DNA of 64,000 nt from contig JAEXAH010000142.1 in the NCBI GenBank assembly GCA_023458315.1, forward strand, positions 45,138 to 109,137. Direction: 5' to 3'. Made by a program: the position numbers and the translations under genes. Below, piece after piece: positions 26,435 through 35,586 of the stretch (its first letter is position 1; each line of letters opens with the position of its first letter). A model generated the notes under the pieces. It saw nothing but the letters and a program-made list of their open reading frames with translations, searched no databases and was not told the origin of the DNA. Source of the stretch: Pseudomonadota bacterium (GTDB lineage Bacteria > Pseudomonadota > Alphaproteobacteria > Rhodospirillales > Magnetospirillaceae).

Positions 26435-27328
26435 TCACTCCCCTTGCAGAACACGTTTGGTGTCGGCCGGAACCTCGTTGTGGAAACGGGTGCCGAACCG
26501 GAAAACTTGTTTGGAACAGACGTCGATGCAGCGGCCGCAATTGGTGCAGTCGCCGGACACGATGACCGGCCCCACGCCCTTGTCCGCGCCACGCAGCGCC
26601 GGCGCGATCACCTGGCGTTCGGGGCAGACGGCGAAACATTCCATGCAATTGTCGCAGGCGGCGCGGCCATCGGCCCGCACCCGCAGGATGGAGACACGGC
26701 CCAGCAGGCCGTAAAAGGCCCCCACCGGACACAGATGCCCGCACCAGCCGTTGGCGGCGACGCCAAGGTCGAACAGCAGCACCGCCGCCGCCGCGACCAG
26801 GGCGGCGCTGCCGCCCAGGATGGCGCCGGTGACGATACCGCGATGCAGCATGGTCACGGGGTTGACCAGTTCCCAGACGATGGCGCCGGACACAGCCGAG
26901 CCCACCAGCACACCGGCCAACAGCCACAGCCGCAGACGACGGTCGAGACCCAGGCTTTCCTTGAGCCCCAGCCGACGGCGCAGCCAGACGGCGAAATCGC
27001 TGATCAGATTGACCGGGCAGGCCCAGGCGCAGAACGCCCGGCCGCCGACCAGCAGGTAAAAGGCCAGTACGATGGCGGCGCCGACCAGCGCCGCGCTTTC
27101 CAGCATGTGACCGGCCAGCAGCGATTGCAGGGCGATCAGCGGGTCGGTCAGCGGCAACACCCCCAGGGTCAGGCTGGACGCCAGAGTGCCCTTGGTGATC
27201 CACAGCCCGAACAGCGGACCGCTGAGGAACACGGCCAGGAAGGCCAGTTGCGCGGCCCGACGGGCCAGCAACCACTTATTGGCGGACAGCCACCCCGTCC
27301 GGGCGGCCTTGGACGCGCCGGGGATCAT
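26435..27328 (-). CDS. napH: Quinol dehydrogenase membrane subunit NapH
   Basis: An inner-membrane protein of 297 residues with about four membrane helices, a CX3CP motif (CAWACPV) and a second one (CGHLCPVG) between helices. Two C-terminal [4Fe-4S] motifs follow, CDNCMECFAVCP and CTNCGRCIDVC. With NapG it oxidises quinol for nitrate reduction. Its ATG overlaps the napG stop (ATGA). Confidence 0.95.
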   Translation of the reverse strand: MIPGASKAARTGWLSANKWLLARRAAQLAFLAVFLSGPLFGLWITKGTLASSLTLGVLPLTDPLIALQSLLAGHMLESAALVGAAIVLAFYLLVGGRAFCAWACPVNLISDFAVWLRRRLGLKESLGLDRRLRLWLLAGVLVGSAVSGAIVWELVNPVTMLHRGIVTGAILGGSAALVAAAAVLLFDLGVAANGWCGHLCPVGAFYGLLGRVSILRVRADGRAACDNCMECFAVCPERQVIAPALRGADKGVGPVIVSGDCTNCGRCIDVCSKQVFRFGTRFHNEVPADTKRVLQGE

Positions 27329-28116
27329 GGCTTGAACTCCTTGAAGCCGCCGCCCGAATTGCGTTCGGGTCCGGGCAGGCCCTGCTCCATGCCGCGGATG
27401 GGCAGTTGCAGGTTGTCGTCGATCAACGCCTTGCCGGCCTTTTCCTTTTCCTTCCAGCCCAGACGGTAATGCTTGCCCAACTCGCCCACAGCCTGGGCGT
27501 GGGGCAGAACCTTGATGGCCGCCTCGTCCAGCACGCAGGCTTTCTCGCACTTGCCGCAGCCGGTGCACTTGTCGGTATGCACCACCGGCAGCAGGAAGGC
27601 GTGCTTGCCGGTGCGCTCGTTGTGATGCATCTCGAGCGTGATGGCCTGATCCGACAGCGGGCAGACGCGGTAACAGACGTCGCAGCGCAGGCCCAGATAG
27701 TTCAGGCAGGTTTCATGGCCGACCAGCACCGCCACGCCCATCTTGGCGTTCTTGATGTCGGTCAGCCCCTTGTCCAGCGCCCCGGTGGGACAGGCGGCGA
27801 CGCAGGGAATGTGCTCGCACATCTCGCACGGGATGTTGCGGCCGGTATAGAACGGCGTGCCCAGGGCCGGGCCGTCGCCGGGCTCGGCCAGGGCCAGGGT
27901 GCCATAGGGGCAATCGCGCACGCACAGGCCACAGCGCACGCAGGCGGACAGGAAATCGTGTTCGTCGATGGCCCCCGGCGGCCGCAAGGCGACCGCCTCG
28001 GCCCGCCGATGGGCGGGCACGCTGAGCAACAGGGCCAGCACCCCGGCTCCGCAGGCGGCGCGCAAGCCCCCCGTGAGCAGGCTGCGCCGATCCATGTTCG
28101 CTTTGTTGTCGGCCAT
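27325..28116 (-). CDS. napG: Ferredoxin-type protein NapG
   Basis: A periplasmic protein of 263 residues with a Tat-like start (DRRSLLTGGLRA). It has four [4Fe-4S] motifs: CVRCGLCVRDCP, CEMCEHIPCVAACP, CDVCYRVCP and CTGCGKCEKAC. It relays electrons from NapH toward NapB or NapA. The gene lies between napA and napH, with ATGA coupling to the latter. Confidence 0.95.
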   Translation of the reverse strand: MADNKANMDRRSLLTGGLRAACGAGVLALLLSVPAHRRAEAVALRPPGAIDEHDFLSACVRCGLCVRDCPYGTLALAEPGDGPALGTPFYTGRNIPCEMCEHIPCVAACPTGALDKGLTDIKNAKMGVAVLVGHETCLNYLGLRCDVCYRVCPLSDQAITLEMHHNERTGKHAFLLPVVHTDKCTGCGKCEKACVLDEAAIKVLPHAQAVGELGKHYRLGWKEKEKAGKALIDDNLQLPIRGMEQGLPGPERNSGGGFKEFKP

Positions 28117-28172
28117 TTCTCACCAGCCTTTGGGTGGGGCCGCCGTTCCGTCGGGAACGGCGGCCCGGCCCC

Positions 28173-30677
28173 TTACGCCTTTTCCACCTTGACCGCGCAC
28201 TTCTTGAAATCCGTCTCTTTCGAGATCGGGCAAGTGGCGTCCAGGGTGAGCTTGTTGATCAGGATCGATTCGTCGAAGAACGGCACGAAGATCAGTCCCT
28301 CCGGCGGCCGGTTGCGGCCACGGGTGTCGACACGGGTCTGGATTTCGCCGCGCCGGCTCTTGATCTTCACGACGTCGCCGTTGCGCAGATTGCGCTTCTT
28401 GGCGTCGTTGGGATGCATGTAGCACAGCGCCGACGGCACCGCCTTGTGCAGTTCCGGCACGCGCCGGGTCATGGAACCCGAATGCCAGTGTTCCAGCACG
28501 CGGCCGGTGCACAGCCACAGGTCGAATTCGGCATCGGGCTTTTCCGGCGGGTCCTGGTACGGCAGGGCGATGATCCACGCCTTGCCGTCGGGCTTGCCGT
28601 AGAACTTGACGCCTTCGCCCGCCTTGACGTAGGGGTCGAAGCCCTCGCGGTAGCGCCACAGGGTTTCCTTGCCGTCCACCACCGGCCAGCGCAGGCCGCG
28701 GGCCTTGTGGTACATGTCGAAATCGGCCAGATCGTGGCCATGGCCGCGACCGAAGGCGGCGTATTCCTCGAACAGACCCTTCTGGACGTAGAAGCCGAAA
28801 GCCTTGCTTTCGTCGTTCTCGAAGCCCTGGGCAACTTCCGACACCGGGAACTTGTCCACCTGGCCGTTCTTGAACAGCACTTCGAACACGGTCTTGCCCT
28901 TGAGCTGCGGCGCCTTGTCCAGCAATTCGGCGGGCCACACCTCCTCGATCTTGAAGCGCTTGGCGAATTCCATCAGCTGCCACAGATCCGAGCGGGCCTC
29001 GCCCGGGGCCTTGACCTGCTGGCGCCAGAACTGGGTGCGGCGTTCGGCGTTGCCGTAGGCGCCTTCCTTTTCCATCCACATGGCGGTGGGCAGGATCAGG
29101 TCGGCCGACAGCGCGGTCACGGTCGGATAGGGATCGGAGACCACCACGAAGGCTTCGGGGTTGCGGTAGCCCGGATAGCCCTCTTCATTCATGTTGGGGG
29201 CGGTCTGCATGTTGTTGGTGCACATCACCCAATAGGCGTTCAGCTTGCCATCCTTCAGCATGCGGTGCTGAAGCACGGCGTGATAGCCGATCTTGGGATT
29301 GATGGTGCCCGCCGGGATCTTCCAGATGCCTTCGGTGATCTGGCGGTGCTTTTCGTTGACCACCACCATGTCGGCGGGCAGGCGATGGGCGAAGGTGCCG
29401 ACCTCGCGCGCGGTGCCGCAGGCCGAGGGCTGGCCGGTCAGCGAGAACGGACCGCAGCCGGGGGTCGAGATCTTGCCCACCAGCAGGTGCACGTTGTAGA
29501 TCATGTTGTTGACCCACGTACCGCGCGTATGCTGGTTGAAGCCCATGGTCCAGAACGAAACGACCTTGACCTTGGGGTCGGCGTACAGCTTGGCCAGGGC
29601 GATCAGCTTGTCCTCGGGCACGCCCGACAGCTTGGACACCTTTTCCACGGTGTAATCGGCGACGAACGCCTTGAACTCGTCGAAGGTGAAGTTCTCGACC
29701 TTGTTGGGGTCGCCCTTGCCCTCGCCATAGCCGTTGTTGCCGGCCGCCTGCTCCAACGGATTGTTGGGGCGCAGGCCGAAGCCGATGTCGGTGACGCCCT
29801 TCTTGAAGTTCACCGCCTTGGCGATGAAGTCCTTGTCGTAGGCGTTGTTCTGGATGATGTAGTTGCAGATGAAGTTCAGGATGGCCAGATCGGTGTTCGG
29901 CACGAACACCATGGGCACGTCGGCCAGATCGAACGATTTGTGCTCATAGGTGGACAGCACGGCCACCTTGGCGCCTTCGTGGGTCAGGCGGCGGTCGGTG
30001 ATGCGCGACCACAGGATCGGGTGCATCTCGGCCATGTTGCTGCCCCACAGGGCGAAGGCGTCGGCCTGTTCGATGTCGTCATAGCAGCCCATGGGCTCGT
30101 CCATGCCGAACGTGCGCATGAAGCCGGTGACGGCCGAGGCCATGCAGTGGCGGGCGTTGGGGTCCAAATTGTTGGAGCGGAAGCCCGCCTTGAACAGCTT
30201 GGACGCGGCATAGCCTTCCCAGATGGTCCACTGGCCGGAACCGAACATGCCGATACGGGTGACGCCGTCCGGCTTCTTCAGTTGTTCCTTCCACTTCTCG
30301 GCCATGATGTCGAAGGCCTGGTCCCACGAGATCGGCGCGAATTCGCCGTTCTTGTCGAACTTGCCGTTCTTCATGCGCAGCAGCGGCTTGGTCAGGCGGT
30401 CCTGGCCGTACATGATCTTGGACAGGAAATAGCCCTTGATGCAATTCAGGCCGCGGTTGACCGGCGCGTCGGGGTCGCCCTGGGTCGCCACCACGCGGCC
30501 GTCCTGCACGCCCACCAGAACGCCGCAGCCGGTGCCGCAGAAACGGCACACGCCCTTGTCCCAGCGGATGTTGTTGGGCTTGACGGTCTGCGCCACCGCC
30601 GGCACAGCCATGCCGGCCGCCGCCGCGGTGGCGGCGACGGCCTGGGACTTGATGAAGTCGCGCCTGGTGAGGCTCAT
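28173..30677 (-). CDS. napA: Periplasmic nitrate reductase catalytic subunit NapA
   Basis: A molybdenum bis-MGD enzyme that reduces nitrate to nitrite in the periplasm. The Tat signal SLTRRDFIKSQAV is followed by the [4Fe-4S] motif CRFCGTGCG with the distal GLNCIKGY. The Mo-ligand cysteine is in NARHCMASAV. Length 834 residues, as expected. GGGGAGAT precedes the ATG, which overlaps the napD stop. It lies third in the order F-D-A-G-H-B-C. Confidence 0.98.
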   Translation of the reverse strand: MSLTRRDFIKSQAVAATAAAAGMAVPAVAQTVKPNNIRWDKGVCRFCGTGCGVLVGVQDGRVVATQGDPDAPVNRGLNCIKGYFLSKIMYGQDRLTKPLLRMKNGKFDKNGEFAPISWDQAFDIMAEKWKEQLKKPDGVTRIGMFGSGQWTIWEGYAASKLFKAGFRSNNLDPNARHCMASAVTGFMRTFGMDEPMGCYDDIEQADAFALWGSNMAEMHPILWSRITDRRLTHEGAKVAVLSTYEHKSFDLADVPMVFVPNTDLAILNFICNYIIQNNAYDKDFIAKAVNFKKGVTDIGFGLRPNNPLEQAAGNNGYGEGKGDPNKVENFTFDEFKAFVADYTVEKVSKLSGVPEDKLIALAKLYADPKVKVVSFWTMGFNQHTRGTWVNNMIYNVHLLVGKISTPGCGPFSLTGQPSACGTAREVGTFAHRLPADMVVVNEKHRQITEGIWKIPAGTINPKIGYHAVLQHRMLKDGKLNAYWVMCTNNMQTAPNMNEEGYPGYRNPEAFVVVSDPYPTVTALSADLILPTAMWMEKEGAYGNAERRTQFWRQQVKAPGEARSDLWQLMEFAKRFKIEEVWPAELLDKAPQLKGKTVFEVLFKNGQVDKFPVSEVAQGFENDESKAFGFYVQKGLFEEYAAFGRGHGHDLADFDMYHKARGLRWPVVDGKETLWRYREGFDPYVKAGEGVKFYGKPDGKAWIIALPYQDPPEKPDAEFDLWLCTGRVLEHWHSGSMTRRVPELHKAVPSALCYMHPNDAKKRNLRNGDVVKIKSRRGEIQTRVDTRGRNRPPEGLIFVPFFDESILINKLTLDATCPISKETDFKKCAVKVEKA

Positions 30678-30982
30678 GGAACGATCTCCCCTTCCAAATC
30701 GGAATCGAAATGGTGATAGGCCAGGGCGACAGAGAGCACGCCCGGAACCTGAATGAATTGCTCGATGGTCTTGCCCGCCCATGTGTCGGCGGCGTCCTCG
30801 ACGGTCAGGATCAGCTTGCCGTCGTCGCCGATGACGTGGACCTCGACGCCGGGCAGCGCCTCCAGCCGGGCCGCCGTGCCATGGCGGTCGTCGGGCCGGG
30901 CGTGCACCAGGACGCCGCAGATGTTTTCGACCTGGCGGACCGGGCGGTCGACCTCGGCCCTGGCGAAAGAGTTCACGCGCAT
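30674..30982 (-). CDS. napD: NapA chaperone NapD
   Basis: A 102-residue cytoplasmic protein of the NapD family that binds the NapA Tat signal and controls its maturation. The conserved ICGVLVHARPD strand and the LPGVEVHVIGDDGKLILTVE region are clear. GGAGGAACAGG precedes the ATG. It overlaps napF by ten bases and napA by four. Confidence 0.93.
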   Translation of the reverse strand: MRVNSFARAEVDRPVRQVENICGVLVHARPDDRHGTAARLEALPGVEVHVIGDDGKLILTVEDAADTWAGKTIEQFIQVPGVLSVALAYHHFDSDLEGEIVP

Positions 30983-31296
30983 GCCTGTTCCTCCGATGGC
31001 GACGCGGCCGGTACCAGCGCCAGCGCGCCGACCGGACAGACGGAAAGACAATCGCCGCAGCCGGTGCAGGCAGCGGCGTCGATGACGGGAATGGCCCGGC
31101 CGCCCAACAGCGGCCGCAGGCGCAGGGCGCGCGGCTCGCACGGGTCGGCACAGGTGCCGCAGGTCACGCCGCGCGCCGCCAGGCACGCCCCGCCCACCTC
31201 TGCCACCCGGGACCGGATGGCGGGGTCTTCCGCCGGGACGGCGGGGACGGAACGGAAGCCGCTGAGGAATGCGCGACGGGACAGGATTCCCGACAT
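30973..31296 (-). CDS. napF: Short ferredoxin-type protein NapF
   Basis: The first gene of the nap operon, 107 residues. It has a basic Arg-rich start (SRRAFLSGFR) and two Cys motifs, CGTCADPCEP and CTGCGDCLSVCP, where longer NapF proteins carry three or four. NapF is thought to help assemble NapA in the cytoplasm. The ATG at 31296 has AGAGG upstream; the longer reading to 31314 lacks support. Overlaps napD. Confidence 0.85.
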   Translation of the reverse strand: MSGILSRRAFLSGFRSVPAVPAEDPAIRSRVAEVGGACLAARGVTCGTCADPCEPRALRLRPLLGGRAIPVIDAAACTGCGDCLSVCPVGALALVPAASPSEEQACA

Positions 31297-31376
31297 GATT
31301 CGACCTCTTGCCACGATCGCCCGACCATTCGGAGCGACCGCTGGGGCAAGAGTGCGCCCGCCTGTGCGGGGCTCAC

Positions 31377-31390
31377 TTGATTTTGGTCAA
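31377..31390 (-). promoter_or_regulatory. FNR/DNR-type box upstream of nap
   Basis: TTGAC-CAAA-ATCAA on the minus strand, one base off the TTGAT-N4-ATCAA consensus and centred about 87 bases before the napF ATG. It suggests oxygen or nitric-oxide control by a Crp/Fnr protein; one such regulator is encoded at 40968-41795. Confidence 0.65.
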
Positions 31391-31426
31391 CAAGACCCTG
31401 AAAAACAAAGGGTTATACCCAGCCCA

Positions 31427-31453
31427 TATGTCGGAAATGACATTTCAGACATA
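31427..31453. promoter_or_regulatory. 27-bp near-perfect palindrome upstream of nap
   Basis: Arms TATGTCGGAAATG and CATTTCAGACATA around a central A, with one mismatch in 13. It lies between the stop of the PAS-GGDEF-EAL gene and the FNR-type box and has no T tract, so an operator is more likely than a terminator. The regulator is unknown. Confidence 0.65.
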
Positions 31454-31471
31454 AGTGAAGGCCGGGCGGAA

Positions 31472-33118
31472 TCAGGTGTGGTGCAGCACACCGGCCGCCA
31501 GCATCCGCTCGAACTGATCGGCGGGGACGGGCTTGGAATAATAAAATCCCTGCACGGTGTCGCAGCCGTTATCGCGCAGGAAGGTGACGTGGTTTTCCAC
31601 CTCGGCGCCCTCGGCCACCACTTCCAGGTTCAGGCCGCGCGACAGGCCGATGATGGCCCGGGCGATCTCGGCGGTCTTGGGGTTGGTGTCCACATCGGCG
31701 ATGAAGGCACGGTCAATCTTGAGCGTGGTGATGGGAAAACGCCCCAGATAGGACAGGCTGGAATAGCCGGTGCCGAAATCGTCGATCGAAAGGCCCAGAC
31801 CAAGATCGCGCAGGGCGCTCATCTTGCGCACGGCGGCTTCCACGTCGTGCATCAGCATGCTCTCGGTGATCTCCAGTTCCAGCCAGCGCGGGTCCAGGCC
31901 GGTGTCCGCCAGGATGCCGACCACCGTCTCGATCAAGGTGCGCGAGCGGAACTGGCGGGCCGAAACGTTGACCGACACCTTGACCGGCGCCAGCCCGGCC
32001 TGTTGCCAGCCCTTGGTCTGCTCGCACGACCGCCGCAGCACCCAGGAACCGATGGGCTCGATCAGGCCGGTTTCCTCGGCCACCGGGATGAACTCGCCGG
32101 GCGAGACCATGCCGCGTTCCGGGTCCAGCCAGCGCACCAGCGCCTCGGCGCCGACGATGCGGCTGTCGGCGGCGCGCACCTTGGGCTGGTAGAACACGGC
32201 GAATTCCTGCTGCGCCAGGGCGCGGCGCAGGCGGGATTCCAGATCCAGCCGCTGGCGGGCCTTCTGGTTCATATCGCGCGAGAAGAACTGGTACTGGTTG
32301 CGGCCCGACACCTTGGCATGGTGCAGCGCGTTCTCGGCCTGCTTGACCAGGGCGCCGCCGCTGGCCGCGTCCTGGGGATAGATGCCGATGCCGATGGAAA
32401 AGGTGACGACCACCTCCTGCCCGTCGATGACAAAGGGCTCGCGCACGGCGCGCAGCACCTTTTCCGCCACGATGACGCTGTCGTCGGTACCCGCGATGGT
32501 CATGACCAGGGCGAACTTGTCACCCTCCAGCCGCACCGCCGTATCGGTTTCGCGGATGCAATGGCGCAGGCGGCGGGCCACCTCGATCAGCAGGCGGTCG
32601 CCCGCGCCGTGGCCCAGGGCGTCGTTGACCAGGGCGAAGCGGTCCAACCCCATCAGCAGCAACGCCACCGATCCGCCCAAACGGTTGACGCCCAACACCG
32701 CCTGTTCGACGCGGTCGTGAAAGATGTCGCGGTTGGGCAGGCCGGTCAGTTCGTCATGGCCGAAACGGTGGCCGTCCTCGCCCGCCGACGGCCGCAGCAG
32801 GCCCAGGTAATGGTTGGGAAACGGCGAGCCGCCGTTGACGGCGCTGACGGTGATGTCGAACAGCCGGTCGCCGCCGTCGGCGCAACGCAACGAGCCATGC
32901 CAACGGCCGCCGTCATGGGACGCCATGGCCTGCCGCAACTGGTCGCGCGCCAGGGCGCCGTCGCCGTCCTCGGCCGCCAGCAGCGCGGCGCCGTCATGGC
33001 CGGTCAGCGCCTCGAACGCCTTGTTGACCCGCAGGATGGCGTGGGCGGCATCGGTCAGCACCACCGCGTCGCGGATATTTTCCAGGATGACGTCGAGTAT
33101 GGCCTGCTGCTCGTTCAT
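31472..33118 (-). CDS. PAS-GGDEF-EAL protein, probable c-di-GMP phosphodiesterase
   Basis: A 548-residue soluble protein with an N-terminal PAS-like domain (about 1-115). The GGDEF domain (120-280) has the signature degraded to EGDKF, and the EAL domain (295-540) keeps EALVRW, ITESML, DDFGTGYSSL and KIDRAFI. The cyclase half is therefore probably inactive or regulatory, while the phosphodiesterase half looks intact. AAGGGGGG precedes the ATG at 33118. It is divergent from nudC and ends 175 bases before napF, so it is likely independent of nap. Confidence 0.88.
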   Translation of the reverse strand: MNEQQAILDVILENIRDAVVLTDAAHAILRVNKAFEALTGHDGAALLAAEDGDGALARDQLRQAMASHDGGRWHGSLRCADGGDRLFDITVSAVNGGSPFPNHYLGLLRPSAGEDGHRFGHDELTGLPNRDIFHDRVEQAVLGVNRLGGSVALLLMGLDRFALVNDALGHGAGDRLLIEVARRLRHCIRETDTAVRLEGDKFALVMTIAGTDDSVIVAEKVLRAVREPFVIDGQEVVVTFSIGIGIYPQDAASGGALVKQAENALHHAKVSGRNQYQFFSRDMNQKARQRLDLESRLRRALAQQEFAVFYQPKVRAADSRIVGAEALVRWLDPERGMVSPGEFIPVAEETGLIEPIGSWVLRRSCEQTKGWQQAGLAPVKVSVNVSARQFRSRTLIETVVGILADTGLDPRWLELEITESMLMHDVEAAVRKMSALRDLGLGLSIDDFGTGYSSLSYLGRFPITTLKIDRAFIADVDTNPKTAEIARAIIGLSRGLNLEVVAEGAEVENHVTFLRDNGCDTVQGFYYSKPVPADQFERMLAAGVLHHT

Positions 33119-33212
33119 GTGCCCCCCTTCGGCAGCGCCATTTATCCAGAGGCCGCCCGTCCGACGCAACGCCCATCTTGAGGCCGGGGCGCCGCCGTGC
33201 CATGGTTCCAGT

Positions 33213-34205
33213 ATGAACGACATCCTGTATGGCGCCGTCCCGCTGGACCGCGCCCACGCCCTCCGCCGCGACGCCAAGGCCATCGAGGCCCTGCGCCGCT
33301 CTCCCGACCGGCTGGTGGTCCCCACCTGGCGCGAAATGTCGCTGGTGGCGGGGGACGCCGCCCTGCCGGAACAATCGCGCCAGACGCTGTTCCTGGACCG
33401 CACTTGCGCCGATGCCGCCGCCGCCGTGCTGGCGCGCGGCACCGCCGCCGCCGAATTGCTGGACCGCGCCGACGACGTGGTATTCCTGGGCCTGGACGCC
33501 CGCAAGGCGCCGGTCTTCGCCGCCGATTTGTCGAAAACCGAGCCCGAGGACAACGGCGACGGCCCGGTGCTGGGCCTGGGCGGCGCCTGGGTCGGCCTGC
33601 GCGCCGTCGGCGCCCTGCTGCCCGCCGCCGACGCCGCCCTGCTGGGCTATGCCCGTGCCCTGACCCTGTGGCATCGCCGCAACCATTTCTGCGGCGTGTG
33701 CGGCGCCCCGACCGAACCGCGCGAAGGCGGACACGTGCGCCAATGCGTGGACAGCCGGTGCAATGCCCAGACCTATCCGCGCACCGACCCGGCGGTGATC
33801 ATGCGCGTCACCGACGGCGACACCATCCTGTTGCACCGCCAGCCGCCCTGGCCCGCCGGGCAATGGTCGATCCTGGCCGGATTCGTGGAACCGGGGGAAA
33901 CCCTGGAGGAAGCGGTGGCGCGCGAAGTGCGCGAGGAAACCGGCATCGAGGTCGCCGACATCACTTATATGGGCAGCCAGCCCTGGCCCTATCCCGGCTC
34001 GGTCATGCTGGGTTTCGCGGCGCGGGCGGCGGGCGGCACCCTGCGCCCCGACCCGCACGAACTGGATGACGCCCGCTGGTTCGGCAAGGCGGAAATCCTG
34101 GACGTGTTCGACGACCGCCACCGCGCCGCCAAGACCGGGCTGTACCTGCCCGCCCACGGCTCGATCTCGCGCCGCCTGGTGGAGATGTGGCTGGGGCGGG
34201 GTTAG
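33213..34205 (+). CDS. nudC: NADH pyrophosphatase NudC
   Basis: It hydrolyses NAD(H) to NMN(H) and AMP and removes NAD caps from RNA. The central four-cysteine zinc site is FCGVCG with C...C in RQCVDSRCN. The Nudix box is GFVEPGETLEEAVAREVREE with the following TG, and the SQPWPYPGSVM motif that sets NADH specificity follows it. The length of 330 residues is normal. The ATG at 33213 begins the conserved region. Confidence 0.94.
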   Translation: MNDILYGAVPLDRAHALRRDAKAIEALRRSPDRLVVPTWREMSLVAGDAALPEQSRQTLFLDRTCADAAAAVLARGTAAAELLDRADDVVFLGLDARKAPVFAADLSKTEPEDNGDGPVLGLGGAWVGLRAVGALLPAADAALLGYARALTLWHRRNHFCGVCGAPTEPREGGHVRQCVDSRCNAQTYPRTDPAVIMRVTDGDTILLHRQPPWPAGQWSILAGFVEPGETLEEAVAREVREETGIEVADITYMGSQPWPYPGSVMLGFAARAAGGTLRPDPHELDDARWFGKAEILDVFDDRHRAAKTGLYLPAHGSISRRLVEMWLGRG

Positions 34206-34237
34206 CGGAAGCGGCCCCTTCTTGGGCCTAACCAAAT

Positions 34238-34416
34238 GGGTATGTCAGCAAGACCTGTTGGTGGTCCGGTGCCATTCGGTTTCCGTCATGGCCGGGCTTG
34301 ACCCGGCCATCCACGTTTTCCCGGCGGCACCATGCTGAACGGCACCGCGTGGATGCGCGGATCAAGTCCGCGCATGACGGCTGTATTAGGCGGCAAAATC
34401 CCGCGAAACGTCGCTG
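34238..34416. repeat. 180-bp REP-like repeat, copy A
   Basis: Nearly the same sequence recurs at 54982-55161, with roughly one difference in fifteen bases by eye. It contains two hairpins: ATGGCCGGG/CCCGGCCAT (34288-34310) and ATGCGCGGA/TCCGCGCAT (34353-34375). It fills the gap between nudC and the convergent decarboxylase gene and has no coding signal. Confidence 0.85.
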
Positions 34417-34455
34417 GCGGTGATCCCCATGAGTTTCACTCACCGGGATTTGGTA

Positions 34456-35586
34456 TCAGATGAAATACGCCTTGAGCGGCGCGAAGCCGTTGAAGTTCAC
34501 CGCGGAATACGACGTGGTGTAGGCGCCGGTGGACAGGATGCGCACCTTGTCGCCGACCTTCAGGCTGACCGGCATTTCATAGCCCGACTTTTCATACAGG
34601 ATGTCGGCGGAATCGCAGGTGGGGCCGGCCAGGATCACCGGGGCGGTGTCGCCGCCGTCATGGGGGGTCTGGATGCGGTACTTGATGGCCTCGTCCATGG
34701 TTTCGGCCAGACCGCCGAACTTGCCGATGTCCAGATAGACCCAGCGGGTGGGATCGTCGTAGCCCTTGTTCGAGATCAGCACCACCTCGGTTTCCAGGAC
34801 GCCCGCGTCGCCCACCAGCGAGCGGCCGGGTTCGATGATCATGGCGGGCAGCGCGTTGCCGAAATGGCTGGTCATGGCGGTCATCACCGCATCGGCATAG
34901 CGTTCCACCGCCGGGACGTCGCTGCGGTAACGGGCCGGGAAGCCGCCGCCCAGATTGACCATGCGCAGTTCGATGCCGTCCTGTTCCAGTTCCCGGAACA
35001 GCGCCGCCGCCTTGCCGACCGCGATGTCCCACTGGCGCAGATCGGTCTGCTGGCTGCCCACATGGAACGACACGCCATAGGGGTCGAGGCCCAGTTCGCG
35101 CGCCCGGGCCAGCAGATCGCGGGCCATGTCGGTTTCGCAGCCGAACTTGCGCGACAGCGGCCATTCGGCGCCATCGCAGGTCATCAGGATGCGGCAAAAC
35201 ACCTTGGAACCGGGCGCCGACACCGCCAGCTTCTCCAACTCGGCCAGCGAGTCGAAGGCGTACAACCGCACGCCCCGGTCATAGGCATAGGCGATATCCG
35301 ACTGCTTCTTGATGGTGTTGCCGAAGGAAATACGCTCGGGCCGCACACCGTTGGCCAGGCACAGATCGATTTCCCCGCGCGAGGCGACGTCGAAGGACGA
35401 CCCCAGATCGCCCAGCATGCGCACGATTTCCGGCGCCGGGTTGGCCTTGACCGCGTAATAGACCTGGGCCAGCGGCAACCAGTGGCGCAGGCCCCAGTAA
35501 TTCTCGCGCACCACGTCCAGATCGACGACGACGCAGGGGGTGACGGGGCGGACTTCATCCAGGAAACGGGCAATCTTCGCGGTCAT
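34456..35586 (-). CDS. Ornithine (or lysine/ornithine) decarboxylase, PLP fold III
   Basis: A 376-residue alanine-racemase-fold decarboxylase that makes putrescine (or cadaverine). The PLP lysine lies in YYAVKANP near residue 48, the glycine loop in NLGGGFP near residue 220, the EPGRSLVG phosphate site near residue 255, and the catalytic CDSADIL near residue 325. The ATG at 35586 is preceded by GAGG. It has an unusually long leader with a small ORF. Substrate choice between ornithine and lysine cannot be settled from these motifs. Confidence 0.92.
   Translation of the reverse strand: MTAKIARFLDEVRPVTPCVVVDLDVVRENYWGLRHWLPLAQVYYAVKANPAPEIVRMLGDLGSSFDVASRGEIDLCLANGVRPERISFGNTIKKQSDIAYAYDRGVRLYAFDSLAELEKLAVSAPGSKVFCRILMTCDGAEWPLSRKFGCETDMARDLLARARELGLDPYGVSFHVGSQQTDLRQWDIAVGKAAALFRELEQDGIELRMVNLGGGFPARYRSDVPAVERYADAVMTAMTSHFGNALPAMIIEPGRSLVGDAGVLETEVVLISNKGYDDPTRWVYLDIGKFGGLAETMDEAIKYRIQTPHDGGDTAPVILAGPTCDSADILYEKSGYEMPVSLKVGDKVRILSTGAYTTSYSAVNFNGFAPLKAYFI

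Noticed and set aside
22530..26714. A very long plus-strand open frame opposite the P-type ATPase, MerR and nap genes
   Set aside because: It is antisense to genes with clear motifs; its His, Gln and Gly-rich translation is what high-GC codon bias gives on the opposite strand.
34238..34416. Insertion-sequence remnant
   Set aside because: No transposase reading frame and no terminal inverted repeats with target duplication; the paired hairpins fit a REP/BIME element better.
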